Shown here: piece by piece, positions 34,648 through 43,200 of the stretch
Layout of the letters: every line of letters starts with the position of its first letter
How positions within the stretch are numbered: the first letter of the stretch is position 1
Source of the DNA: Nocardia terpenica
GTDB lineage: Bacteria > Actinomycetota > Actinomycetes > Mycobacteriales > Mycobacteriaceae
Direction: 5' to 3'
Length of the DNA: 64,000 bases
Assembly (NCBI RefSeq): GCF_013186535.1
Contig: NZ_JABMCZ010000001.1
Span: forward strand, 1,116,001 to 1,180,000
Made by a program: the position numbers and the translations under genes
The notes under the pieces: model-generated
Database searches by the model: none
Seen by the model: the letters and a program-made list of their open reading frames with translations, nothing else
What the model was told of the DNA's origin: nothing

Positions 34648-35124
34648 ATGATCGAAGAGCAGGTTCTGACAGCCGAGGACTGGCGGCTGTGGCGGCGATT
34701 GCGGCGGCAGGCGCTCGGCGAGTCGGCGGCCGCGTTCGGTTCCACGCTTGCGGAGTGGAGCGGGGCGGGCGATACCGAACAGCGGTGGCGCGCACGCCTT
34801 TCCGATGTTCCGCTGAATGTGGTGCTGCACCTGGACGGCGAACCGGCGGGCATGGTGTCGGCCTGTAGCTGTGCCGACGGCACGGTCGAGCTCATCTCGA
34901 TGTGGGTGGCGCCGTTCGCCCGCGGTCGCGGTGTCGGCGATGCGGCCGTGCTTTCCGTTGTGCGCTGGGCGGATTCGCGCGAGGTCGTGCTGTCGGTCAA
35001 GACCGGCAACGAGCCCGCGGCGGCGCTCTACCGACGCCACGGCTTCACCGACATCGGCCGCTCACCGGACGATCCCGGTGAGCGGCTGATGCGCCGCGCG
35101 CTCACCCGGACACGGCCGCGATAG
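34648..35124 (+). CDS. GNAT family N-acetyltransferase
   Basis: The 158-residue protein shows the GNAT acetyl-CoA loop APFARGRGVGDAAV and the downstream strand-helix NEPAAALYRRHGFTDIGRS. It would acetylate an amine on a small molecule or protein. Its 3' end overlaps the convergent flavoprotein gene by 23 bp. Confidence 0.9.
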   Translation: MIEEQVLTAEDWRLWRRLRRQALGESAAAFGSTLAEWSGAGDTEQRWRARLSDVPLNVVLHLDGEPAGMVSACSCADGTVELISMWVAPFARGRGVGDAAVLSVVRWADSREVVLSVKTGNEPAAALYRRHGFTDIGRSPDDPGERLMRRALTRTRPR

Positions 35125-36244
35125 GCGCGGGCAGCGGGTCCGGGCCGGGCAGCCAGCGATAGGCGCGCGGGAACCGCAGCGACGTCAGGGTGAACCGGCA
35201 GACCCGCTCCTTGAGCAATGCCGCGGGCCGCCCGGACAGGGCGAGTTCGCGTGGCGTGTCGTCCGGGTGCGCGGTCTGGATGAATCCGTCGCGGCGGCCG
35301 AGGCTCATGCCCGTCCCGGCCATGCCGATCGACACCGGCGCGGGCCGTTCGCCCCGGATCAGGGCCAGCGTCGTATCCGCGCCGTGCGCGCCCATCGGTA
35401 TCGCGGCCTGGCAGCTCATCCGCAGATGCGCGCCGACCCGCGGCGGGGGCGCGACCGCGTCACCGACGCCGACGATCCGCCGATGTCCCTCGCACACCAG
35501 CGTGTCGTCGGTCCGCAACCGGCCGTCGTCGGTCACCGGCAGCCCGCTGCGCAGCGCCAGATCCGGCACGCCGAACGCCCCCGCCCACACGGTGCAGTCA
35601 CTGGGCACCGGGCCGGTGTCGGTATCGATGCCGTCCCGGCGAATCCCGGTGACCCGCAACCCGGTCCGCACCCGCACGCCGATCCCGGTGAGCTTGCGCG
35701 CTATTCGCGCACGGCTGGACTCCGGCAACCCGGCTCCGACCGCCCGCGAGACCAGCTCGACCCGCAGATCCGGGTACCGGCAGGCGATTTCGGCCGAGCT
35801 CTCGATCCCGGTCGCGCCGCCACCGATCACCACGACCCGCGCCCCCGGCGGCAGCTGCCGCAGTCGTGCGCGCAACCCCATGGCGCTCTCGAAATCGGCG
35901 ATGCCCCAGGCGTTCTCGTGTCCGGCGATGCCTCGCGACGTCGTGCTGCCCACCGCGTAGACCAGCCGGTCGTACTCGAGCGCGTCCCCGTCGTCGAGCA
36001 GCGCCGCCCGCTCGCCGATGCCGACCACCGTCGCCACCCGCAGCCGGACGTCGCGGTGCAGCAGACCCCTCAGCTGCCGCACCGCATTCGACGTCCCGGC
36101 CGCGTGCTCGTGCAGCCGGATGCGTTCCACGAACACCGCCCAGGGATTGACGACCGTCACCTCGACATCCGAACGTCCCTTCGCCGCAAGCCGATTCGCG
36201 GCCATCACGCCCGCGTATCCGGCGCCGACCACCACCACCCGCAC
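35102..36244 (-). CDS. NAD(P)/FAD-dependent oxidoreductase (NDH-2-like)
   Basis: The roughly 380-residue flavoprotein begins VRVVVVGAGYAGVMAANRLA (FAD-binding) and has a second dinucleotide motif VVVIGGGATGIESSAEIA. The C-terminal FAD signature is GVGDAVAPPP. It resembles type II NADH dehydrogenases and actinobacterial FAD oxidoreductases that pass electrons to quinone or small redox partners. TTG 36247 or GTG 36244 both suit the upstream AGGAGG. It lies 91 bp downstream of the ABC exporter on the same strand and could be the redox partner of the disulfide system there, but this link is only positional. Confidence 0.85.
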   Translation of the reverse strand: MRVVVVGAGYAGVMAANRLAAKGRSDVEVTVVNPWAVFVERIRLHEHAAGTSNAVRQLRGLLHRDVRLRVATVVGIGERAALLDDGDALEYDRLVYAVGSTTSRGIAGHENAWGIADFESAMGLRARLRQLPPGARVVVIGGGATGIESSAEIACRYPDLRVELVSRAVGAGLPESSRARIARKLTGIGVRVRTGLRVTGIRRDGIDTDTGPVPSDCTVWAGAFGVPDLALRSGLPVTDDGRLRTDDTLVCEGHRRIVGVGDAVAPPPRVGAHLRMSCQAAIPMGAHGADTTLALIRGERPAPVSIGMAGTGMSLGRRDGFIQTAHPDDTPRELALSGRPAALLKERVCRFTLTSLRFPRAYRWLPGPDPLPAPIAAVSG

Positions 36245-36335
36245 CAACGCGACCACCTCCTCCGATCGGTTTTCTCCGACATCTCGCAGACACCGCCCGG
36301 ACGCCGACCGTGACATCGACATCGTGTGGTGCCGG

Positions 36336-38096
36336 TCACAGCGCGGCCGCGTACCGGTGGTCCTTGCGCACCAGCGCCGCGTACCGGCCGCCCTGGGCCA
36401 GAAGGTGTTCGTGGGTCCCGCGTTCCACGATCCGCCCCTCGTGCAGGACCACGATCTGGTCGGCGTCGCGAATGGTGGACAGGCGGTGCGCGATGGTGAT
36501 GGTGGTGCGCCCGGCGGCGAGCGCGTCGACCGCCTCCTGCACCGCCCGCTCGGTCGCGGTGTCCAGGGCGCTGGTAGCCTCGTCGAGCACCAGGACGGGC
36601 GGATTGCGCAGCAGGGTGCGGGCAATGGCGAGGCGCTGGCGTTCCCCGCCCGAGAAGCGGTAGCCGCGCTCACCGACGATCGTGTCGTATCCGTCGGGCA
36701 GCGAGGCGATCAGGTCGTGGATGTGCGCCGCCCGCGCCGCGGCGATCAGCTCGTCCCGGGTGGCGTCGGGCCGCCCGAAACGGAGGTTGTCGGCCACGGA
36801 CGCGTGCAGCAGATAGGTCTCCTGGGAGACGACACCGATTGCGGCGGCGAGCGTGTCGAAACTCAGCTCCCGCACGTCGTATCCGTCCAGCGTGACCCGC
36901 CCCGCCGTGACGTCGTACAGCCGGGGCACCAGATAGCCGAGCGTGGTCTTGCCCGCGCCGGTCGCCCCGACCACCGCCAGGCTCGTCCCGGCCGGAACAT
37001 CGACGCTGATATCCCACAGCGCGGGCGTCGATCCGTCGTAGTGGAACGCGACGTCCTCCAGGCGCACATGACCGCGAACAACGCTCGGCCGCAATGGATT
37101 CTGCGGCTCCGGTACATCGACGGGAAGATCCAGATACTCGAAGACCCGCTCGAACAGCGCGGTCGAGCCGCGCACCGCGACCCCCATCTGCAACAGCGAC
37201 ATCGTCGGACCCAGCAACCCCTGCTGCAAGGTGGTGAAGGCGACCAGGGTGCCGATCGACACCATCGGGCGGCCGTGGGTCGCGGTCATCCCCGCCACCC
37301 AGTACATGGCCGTCGGCATTGCCGCCAGGACGACGGAGACCCCGGACTGCTGCCACTGCCCGGCCATGCTGGCGCGCACCTCCAGATCGGCCAGCGTGGC
37401 CGAGCCCTCGGCGAACCGCCGGGTCAGTTCCCCGGACCGGCCCACCGCCCGGGACAGCAGAATCCCGCTGACCGACAACGACTCCTGCACCAGCGACGTC
37501 AGCGTGGCCAGGTGCCGCTGCCGCAGCGCGATGATGTCCTTGCGCTGCCCGCCGACCCGCCAGGACACCCGCGCGGACACCGGCAGCAGGCACAGCGCGG
37601 CGATCGTCAACCGCCAGTCCAGCGCCAGCATCGCCGCCACCCCGGCCACCACCGTGGTGACGCTGGAGACCAGCAGGGTGGCGGTATTGGTCACGGTGGC
37701 CTGCATGCCGCCGATGTCGTTGGCGATCCGCGACTGGATGTCGCCGGTGCGGGTACGGGTGAAGAACGCCAACGACATTCGCTGCAACCGCGCATACACC
37801 GCGCTGCGCAGGTCGTGCATGATCCGCTGCCCCACCAGCGTGGACAGATACACCTGCCCCACCGACAGGCAGGAATTCACGATCGTCACGCCCACCATGC
37901 CCAGCGCCAGCAGCGACAGCAGCCCGGTCCGGCCGTGCGGCAGCGCCACATCCAGGATCGCGCGCAACAGGAACGGCGAGACCAGCGACGTCACCGACGA
38001 GCACGCGATCAAGGCGCACACGATCAGCAGCCGCCACCGGTGCCGCCGGAACAGGCGCGCGATCCGCCGCACGGACACCGTCGGCGGCGTGGTCAT
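36336..38096 (-). CDS. ABC exporter, fused membrane and ATPase domains
   Basis: A 586-residue half transporter. Six TM helices lie in residues about 20-310 and the ATPase in 335-575, with Walker A VVGATGAGKTTLGYL, signature FSGGERQRLA, Walker B VLVLDEATSALD and the H-loop in TITIAHRLSTI. There is no C39 peptidase domain. Its start overlaps the S26 peptidase stop (ATGA), and it is the fifth gene of the cysteine-rich peptide operon, so I infer that it exports the peptide, with the adjacent S26 enzyme doing the cleavage. A lipid or drug exporter role cannot be excluded. Confidence 0.9.
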   Translation of the reverse strand: MTTPPTVSVRRIARLFRRHRWRLLIVCALIACSSVTSLVSPFLLRAILDVALPHGRTGLLSLLALGMVGVTIVNSCLSVGQVYLSTLVGQRIMHDLRSAVYARLQRMSLAFFTRTRTGDIQSRIANDIGGMQATVTNTATLLVSSVTTVVAGVAAMLALDWRLTIAALCLLPVSARVSWRVGGQRKDIIALRQRHLATLTSLVQESLSVSGILLSRAVGRSGELTRRFAEGSATLADLEVRASMAGQWQQSGVSVVLAAMPTAMYWVAGMTATHGRPMVSIGTLVAFTTLQQGLLGPTMSLLQMGVAVRGSTALFERVFEYLDLPVDVPEPQNPLRPSVVRGHVRLEDVAFHYDGSTPALWDISVDVPAGTSLAVVGATGAGKTTLGYLVPRLYDVTAGRVTLDGYDVRELSFDTLAAAIGVVSQETYLLHASVADNLRFGRPDATRDELIAAARAAHIHDLIASLPDGYDTIVGERGYRFSGGERQRLAIARTLLRNPPVLVLDEATSALDTATERAVQEAVDALAAGRTTITIAHRLSTIRDADQIVVLHEGRIVERGTHEHLLAQGGRYAALVRKDHRYAAAL

Positions 38097-38545
38097 CGGG
38101 ACCCGCCGGACAGCGGACGGATCACGGTGCCCAGCACCCAGTCCGCCGGGAAATATCCCTGCTGCCGCGAGTCGACGCTGACTCGCGGATTGTCGCCGAG
38201 CAGCACCAGCTTGCCGTCCGGCACCCGATCGGACGGCCGCAGCCCCGTCAGCGCGGAGGCGCACTCGCGGGGCACCGGGTCGCCCGAGATCCCGGCCACC
38301 CGCTTGATCTGCCACGGCCGCGATCCGAGCGGTGGGTGCGCGGCCCCACCCTCCCCGACGACCACCACCTGACCGCGTCCGGCAACGGCGGTGCGGCGCA
38401 CCAGGACTCGATCCCCGTGCCGGTAGGTCGGCTCCATGCTGGCCCCGCGGACGGTGACCGCGACGAAGCGGCGTCCCAGCACCGCGCGGGCCAGGGCGAG
38501 GCCGAGCACCAGCACCGGGACCCCGCGGAGCAGCGGCCTGTTCAT
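38093..38545 (-). CDS. S26 family signal peptidase
   Basis: The 150-residue protein has one N-terminal TM segment (LRGVPVLVLGLALARAVLG) and the Ser-Lys dyad: Ser36 in GASMEPTYRHGDRVLV and Lys81 in QIKRVAGISGDPV. The box GDNPRVSVDSRQQGYFP near the C-terminus is also typical. It is short for a housekeeping LepB. It overlaps the thioredoxin-like gene upstream and the ABC exporter downstream, so it is a dedicated enzyme. I infer that it cleaves the leader of the 64-residue cysteine-rich peptide, which carries an Ala-Ser-Ala motif. Confidence 0.9.
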   Translation of the reverse strand: MNRPLLRGVPVLVLGLALARAVLGRRFVAVTVRGASMEPTYRHGDRVLVRRTAVAGRGQVVVVGEGGAAHPPLGSRPWQIKRVAGISGDPVPRECASALTGLRPSDRVPDGKLVLLGDNPRVSVDSRQQGYFPADWVLGTVIRPLSGGSR

Positions 38546-39087
38546 GCCGGGACGGGCGGCTGATCCAGCTCCACCCGGTCGGTCGTGACGGTGAGCCTGC
38601 CATTGCCGTTCGGTGCGACCGTCAGCGCGCTCGGGAAGTGCACCATGCGGAAGGCGCGGGTCAGTTCGCCGCCGTCGCCCTCGGCCACCACGCGGGCGAC
38701 CGGGATGAGGTCGGCGACCATATCCCCGGCCTCGCCCGCGTCGCCGACCACGACGGCCAGGACGCGGTCCCGGCCGCCGGGCACCGCCCTGGCGTACTCG
38801 ACGAACTTCGGCAGCGTCTCCCGGCAGGGTCGGCAGTCGGGCGTGAAGAATCCGACGAGCGTGTCGGTGCGCAGCGATTCGGGAATCAGCGGCGTGCCGT
38901 CCACCGTGACCGTCGCGAATTCGCCGATCTCCATGCCGATTTCGATGTTCGGCGCGCCGATCGCGGGCATCCGTGCCGCCAGCAGTGCCGTGTGCTCGCG
39001 TAGCCGTTTGACCACGCCCAGGGTGAGCAGCAGGTCGAGAGCGCAGACCGCGCCCACCAGGACGACCGCCGCAATGAGGAAGACCAT
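38542..39087 (-). CDS. Membrane-anchored TlpA/MauD-like thiol-disulfide protein
   Basis: The 181-residue protein has an N-terminal TM anchor (VFLIAAVVLVGAVCALDLLL) and an outward thioredoxin-like domain with the redox pair Cys85-Cys88 in GFFTPDCRPCRETLPKF. This layout is that of MauD, which with MauE is needed to form the disulfides of the methylamine dehydrogenase small subunit. ATG 39087 follows AAAGGATACCGAG. It sits between the MauE-like gene and the S26 peptidase, so I infer disulfide formation or reshuffling in the cysteine-rich peptide. Confidence 0.87.
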   Translation of the reverse strand: MVFLIAAVVLVGAVCALDLLLTLGVVKRLREHTALLAARMPAIGAPNIEIGMEIGEFATVTVDGTPLIPESLRTDTLVGFFTPDCRPCRETLPKFVEYARAVPGGRDRVLAVVVGDAGEAGDMVADLIPVARVVAEGDGGELTRAFRMVHFPSALTVAPNGNGRLTVTTDRVELDQPPVPA

Positions 39088-39116
39088 CTCGGTATCCTTT
39101 TCGATTCGCTTGATAA

Positions 39117-39665
39117 TCAACGAGAGTGAGGTGCCGCCGGGGTCACCGGACGGAACAACTCGACGACATCGTCGAGCGCCGCGATCAGCAATCCGAGCAG
39201 CACGCCGCCGGTCACCGCCACCGCGGCACCGCCAAGCTGTGCGGGTCCCGCCGGAGCGGTCCCCAGCGCGCCCGCGGCCGAGGCAATGCCCAGCAACACA
39301 TTTCGCGCCACGTGCCGCGGACCCAGGGGAGTGGCGGTCCTGCCGAAACAGCGGCAGGGAGTGCGAACGTCGCGCTGCACGCTGTGGTGCACACCGAGCG
39401 CGAACACCCCCAGCAGTGCGGCCGCGACCGACAACCCCACGATGCCGGTGAGCCGCACCGGAACTGTCAGCAGCAGCCAGATCGAGCCTTCGATCCCGAC
39501 CACGAGCCGGGCCACCGGACGGACGAAACCGGCTGGTAGCAAACGCATGTCACGCACGGACCCGGCGAACTCACCGAATGCTTCTCGGCCCGCGACCTTG
39601 CCGAGGAACGCCGCCAGGAATACGGCACCGATCAGGCCCCGGATGCCGAGGACGAAATACTGCAT
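39117..39665 (-). CDS. MauE-like redox membrane protein (MauE/DoxX family)
   Basis: The 182-residue protein has about four TM helices (FVLGIRGLIGAVFLAAFLGK, VARLVVGIEGSIWLLLTV, GIVGLSVAAALLGVFALGV, and a C-terminal one) and the MauE hallmark CRCFGR with Cys104 and Cys106. MauE-type proteins hand oxidising equivalents across the membrane, much as DsbB/DsbD do, to a thioredoxin-like partner. It follows the precursor gene after a strong hairpin and precedes the TlpA/MauD-like gene by 29 bp. Confidence 0.87.
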   Translation of the reverse strand: MQYFVLGIRGLIGAVFLAAFLGKVAGREAFGEFAGSVRDMRLLPAGFVRPVARLVVGIEGSIWLLLTVPVRLTGIVGLSVAAALLGVFALGVHHSVQRDVRTPCRCFGRTATPLGPRHVARNVLLGIASAAGALGTAPAGPAQLGGAAVAVTGGVLLGLLIAALDDVVELFRPVTPAAPHSR

Positions 39666-39685
39666 GGGAGAACTCGTCTCTGCGA

Positions 39686-39720
39686 GGGGACATCGGTTTC
39701 TCCGGAAAGCCGATGTCCCC
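39686..39720 (-). terminator. Strong hairpin between peptide precursor and maturation genes
   Basis: GGGGACATCGG (39686-39696) pairs perfectly with CCGATGTCCCC (39710-39720) around a 13-base loop. It lies 16 bp past the precursor stop and 20 bp before the MauE-like start. No T tract follows. It could be a partial terminator or 3' stabiliser giving more precursor than enzyme mRNA. Confidence 0.65.
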
Positions 39721-39736
39721 GTGTTCCGAACGGATG

Positions 39737-39931
39737 TCAGCAGGAGCCTGTCCCGCAGGTCAGTGCGCCGGTGCTGGTGTCGACGCAGCACTTGTCATGG
39801 GCGCACTGCCAGCAGTCGTCCCAGCAGCACACGCTGCCGCAACACTGGTTGAATGCCATCGCCGACGCCTCGATGCGCGGCACGAACCTGTCGAGGAGCC
39901 TGCTCCCCATGGTTTCCATCAGGCCGTACAC
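39737..39931 (-). CDS. Cysteine-rich peptide precursor (64 residues, 10 Cys)
   Basis: GTG 39931 has a near-ideal site (AGGAGGCAACC). The first 24 residues (MYGLMETMGSRLLDRFVPRI, then EASA) are Cys-free, amphipathic and not hydrophobic enough for a Sec signal. The remaining 40 hold ten Cys at 30, 31, 35, 36, 40, 43, 48, 49, 59 and 64, with two Trp, ending GTGSC. The Ala-Ser-Ala at 22-24 is a plausible cut site for the S26 enzyme two genes below. The even Cys number and adjoining MauE/MauD-like genes suggest five disulfides. I infer an exported, leader-bearing, disulfide-rich peptide; its target or activity is unknown. Confidence 0.8.
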   Translation of the reverse strand: MYGLMETMGSRLLDRFVPRIEASAMAFNQCCGSVCCWDDCWQCAHDKCCVDTSTGALTCGTGSC

Positions 39932-40220
39932 GGTTGCCTCCTGATTTTCGAAGAAGTGTGTTTCCGGAATCGGGTCGTTATCCCCGCGTGTGTGCCCACC
40001 CCCTCTCGGTCACGCCGAGTACCGATGGACCGGTTCTACGCCGGGACGATTGTTCGCGGTCGGGGCCCGATCGGCGGACAACAATGACCGGACAATCACG
40101 CCGCGGCCCGGTGCGCCCGGGCGGACCGGGCGGTACGTCGAATCCCGTTGTCCACGTAGGGGTTGGACCGTGGACAACCCGCGTCGGACAATGGTGCGGA
40201 GAAAGGCCGAGGGGGGCGCG
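39932..40220. promoter_or_regulatory. Divergent promoter region of the peptide operon and the nSTAND gene
   Basis: This 289-bp gap separates the precursor (minus strand) from the HTH-nSTAND-WD40 gene (plus strand). The part next to the precursor is relatively A+T-rich (TTTTCGAAGAAGTGTGTTTCC, reading 39952-39966 and around), where a promoter is likely. I see no perfect long dyad. Confidence 0.35.
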
Positions 40221-43200
40221 ATGCCGCGGCGCGAGCAACCGATCCGAGACGACGGGGCGATGGCCCGATTCGCCATCGACCTGCGACAACTCCGCAAACA
40301 GGCCGGGAGCCCGCCGTATCGGCAGCTGGCGCGCGACGCCATGTTCTCCCCGTCGGCGCTGGCCGACGCCGCCAGCGGGCGCAAACTACCCAGCCTGGCC
40401 ATCACGCTGGCCTACGTGCGGGCCTGCGGGGGCGACACCGCGCAGTGGGAGGCCCGCTGGCACGAGGTGGCCGCCGAATCGACCGATGCCGCCCGGGATA
40501 CGCGCGACGGCGAACCGCCCGGACGCGAATCCGCCTGCCCCTACGTGGGTTTGGCGCCGTTCCAGCCGGACGACGCCGACCGGTTCCACGGCCGCGAACG
40601 ACTCACCGACGAGGTCGTCTCCCGCATTCGGCGGCAGCGATTCCTGGCGGTCTTCGGTGCGTCGGGGTCGGGAAAGTCCTCGCTGCTGCGCGCCGGTGTG
40701 CTGCCCCGCATCCGGCGCGGCGATACCGGCCGCGCGGTAAATGGTTGGCCGACACTGCTTTTCACGCCGGGACCGCACCCGCTCGAGGAGTGCGCCGCCC
40801 ACGTGGCCGCCCTCGGTTCCCAATCCGCGGCGACGATCTGCCGCGAAACCGCCGAGAACCCGCGCGCGGTGCACCTGAGCGTGCTCCAGGCGCTGGCCAC
40901 CCACCCCGACGACGTCGATCTGCTGATCGTGGTGGACCAGTTCGAGGAACTGTTCACGCTGTGCGACAACCATGGCGAGCGAGCGGATTTCCTCGCCGCC
41001 CTGCTGACCGCGGTCCGGGCCGCCAACAGCCGCACCCGGGTGATCCTCGGGGTCCGGGCCGACTTCTACGCGCGCTGCGGGCAGCATCCCGACCTGGTCG
41101 ACGCGCTGCACGACGCCCAACTGCTGGTCGGCCCGATGAGCACCGAGGAATTGCGCAGGGCCGTCGTGCAACCGGCGGCCGATGCCCAGTGCACGGTGGA
41201 GGGCGCGCTGCTGGCCCGGATCATTGCCGACACCGCCGGGCAGGCCACCGTCCTGCCGCTGGTATCGCATGCCATGCGCGAGACCTGGCGCCGCCGCCGC
41301 GGCAACAGCCTCGCCCTGGCCGGATACGAGGCGGCGGGCGGCATCCGGCACGCCCTCGCCCAGACCGCCGAGACCATCTACAGCGCGATGTCACCGCCCC
41401 GGCAGCGCCTGCTGCGCGCCACCCTGCTGCGCCTGGTCGCGCTGGGCGAGGCCACCGAGGACACCAAGCGCCGGGTCGCGGCGGATTCGCTTCCCGCCGA
41501 GGCCGGTCCGATCCTCGAGGAGTTGGCCCGCGCCCGGCTGGTCACCCTCGACGCCGGGTCGGTCGAGATCACCCACGAGGCGCTGCTCCAGGCGTGGCCC
41601 CGGCTGCGCGGCTGGCTCGACGGCGACCGCGCCGGGCTCCGTACCCATCAGCAACTGCTCGACACCACCGCGGCCTGGATCCGGGAGCACCGCGACCCCG
41701 GCATCCTGTATCGGGGCGGCCGGTTGGCGACCGCCGTCGAGTGGGTCCGAAACCACGGCGACGACATGCTGCTCGGCGGCCAGGTGCGGGACTTCCTCGC
41801 CGCCTCGGCCCGGCAGCAGCGGCGGCTGATCCGGCTGCGGCGGGCCGCGGTCGCCCTGCTGACCGTGCTCGCGCTCGCCGCGTCCGGCGCGGCGGTCGTT
41901 GCCTTCCAACAGGGTTCGAACGCCCGCGCGCAACGCGACCGCGCCGTGGCCGGGCAGGTGCTCGCCGAGGCCGATCAGATGAAGGGCCGCGATTCGGCCC
42001 TCGCCGCACAGCTCGACCTGGTGGCGCACCGGTTGAGCCCCAGCGCCGAATCCGCTACCGCGCTCATCGATTCCCGCGATACCGCCCTGTCGACCGCGCT
42101 CACCGCGCACACCGGGCCGGTCTATGCCGTCGCCGTCAGCCCGGACGGGCACACCCTGGCCACCGGCTCCGGCGACAAGACCATTCGGCTCTGGGACATC
42201 ACCGATCCCGGCCGCCCCCGGCCGCTCGGGCCGCCGCTGCTCGGCCACACCGACTGGGTGTACTGGCTGGCCTTCAGCCCCGACGGGCACACCCTCGCCA
42301 GCGCGAGCCGCGACCGGACCGCGCGGCTGTGGAACGTCACCGACCCCGCGCATCCGCTGCCCTGGGCGCCGCCGCTGGTCGGGCACGAGGGCTACGTCTT
42401 CTCGGTCTCCTTCAGCGGCGACGGCCGAATCCTGGTGACCGCGAGCTACGATCACACGCTGCGGCTGTGGGACGTCGCCGACCCCGCCCATCCCGCCCCG
42501 CTCGGGCCGCCGCTGGTCGGGCACACCGAGTCGGTCGCCTCCGCGACGATCGGCCCGGACGGCCGGACCGTCGCCAGCGCGGGCCACGATCACACGCTGC
42601 GGCTGTGGAACGTCGCCGACCCCGGCCACCCCACCCCGTGGGCCCCGCCGCTGACCGCCCACAATGCCGTCGTCTACGCGGCGGCGTTCAGCCATGACGG
42701 GCGCATGCTCGCCAGCGTCGGCGACGACAACACCGTGCGGCTGTGGGACATTCGCGATCCGGCGCACCCGGTGGCGCTGGCGCCGCCGCTGACCGGATCC
42801 TCCAATACCCTGCTCGCCGTGGCGTTCAGCGCCGACGACCGCACGCTCGCCGCGGGCGGGGCCGAGAACGTGGTGCGGCTGTGGAACCTCGCCGATCCGG
42901 CGCATCCGGTCGCCCTGGGCCCGCCGCTGGTCGGGCACACCGGGATGATCACCGCGCTCGCCTTCACCCCGGACGGGCAGACCCTGGTCAGCACCGGCGA
43001 GGACGCCACCGTGCGGCTCTGGGACGTCCGAAATCCCCTGCGCCCCAGCCCGATCGGGGAACCGCTCACCGGCCGCACCGCGGGTGTCACCGCCGTGGCC
43101 TACGCCCCCGGCGGTCGCCTGCTCGCCAGCACCGGCCGTGACCATACCGCGCGGCTGTGGAACGTCGCCGACCCGAACCACGCCGGGCTCTGGGCGACAG

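Noticed and set aside
38093..38545. Housekeeping signal peptidase I
   Set aside because: It is too short and is embedded by overlaps in the peptide operon, so a dedicated role is likelier.
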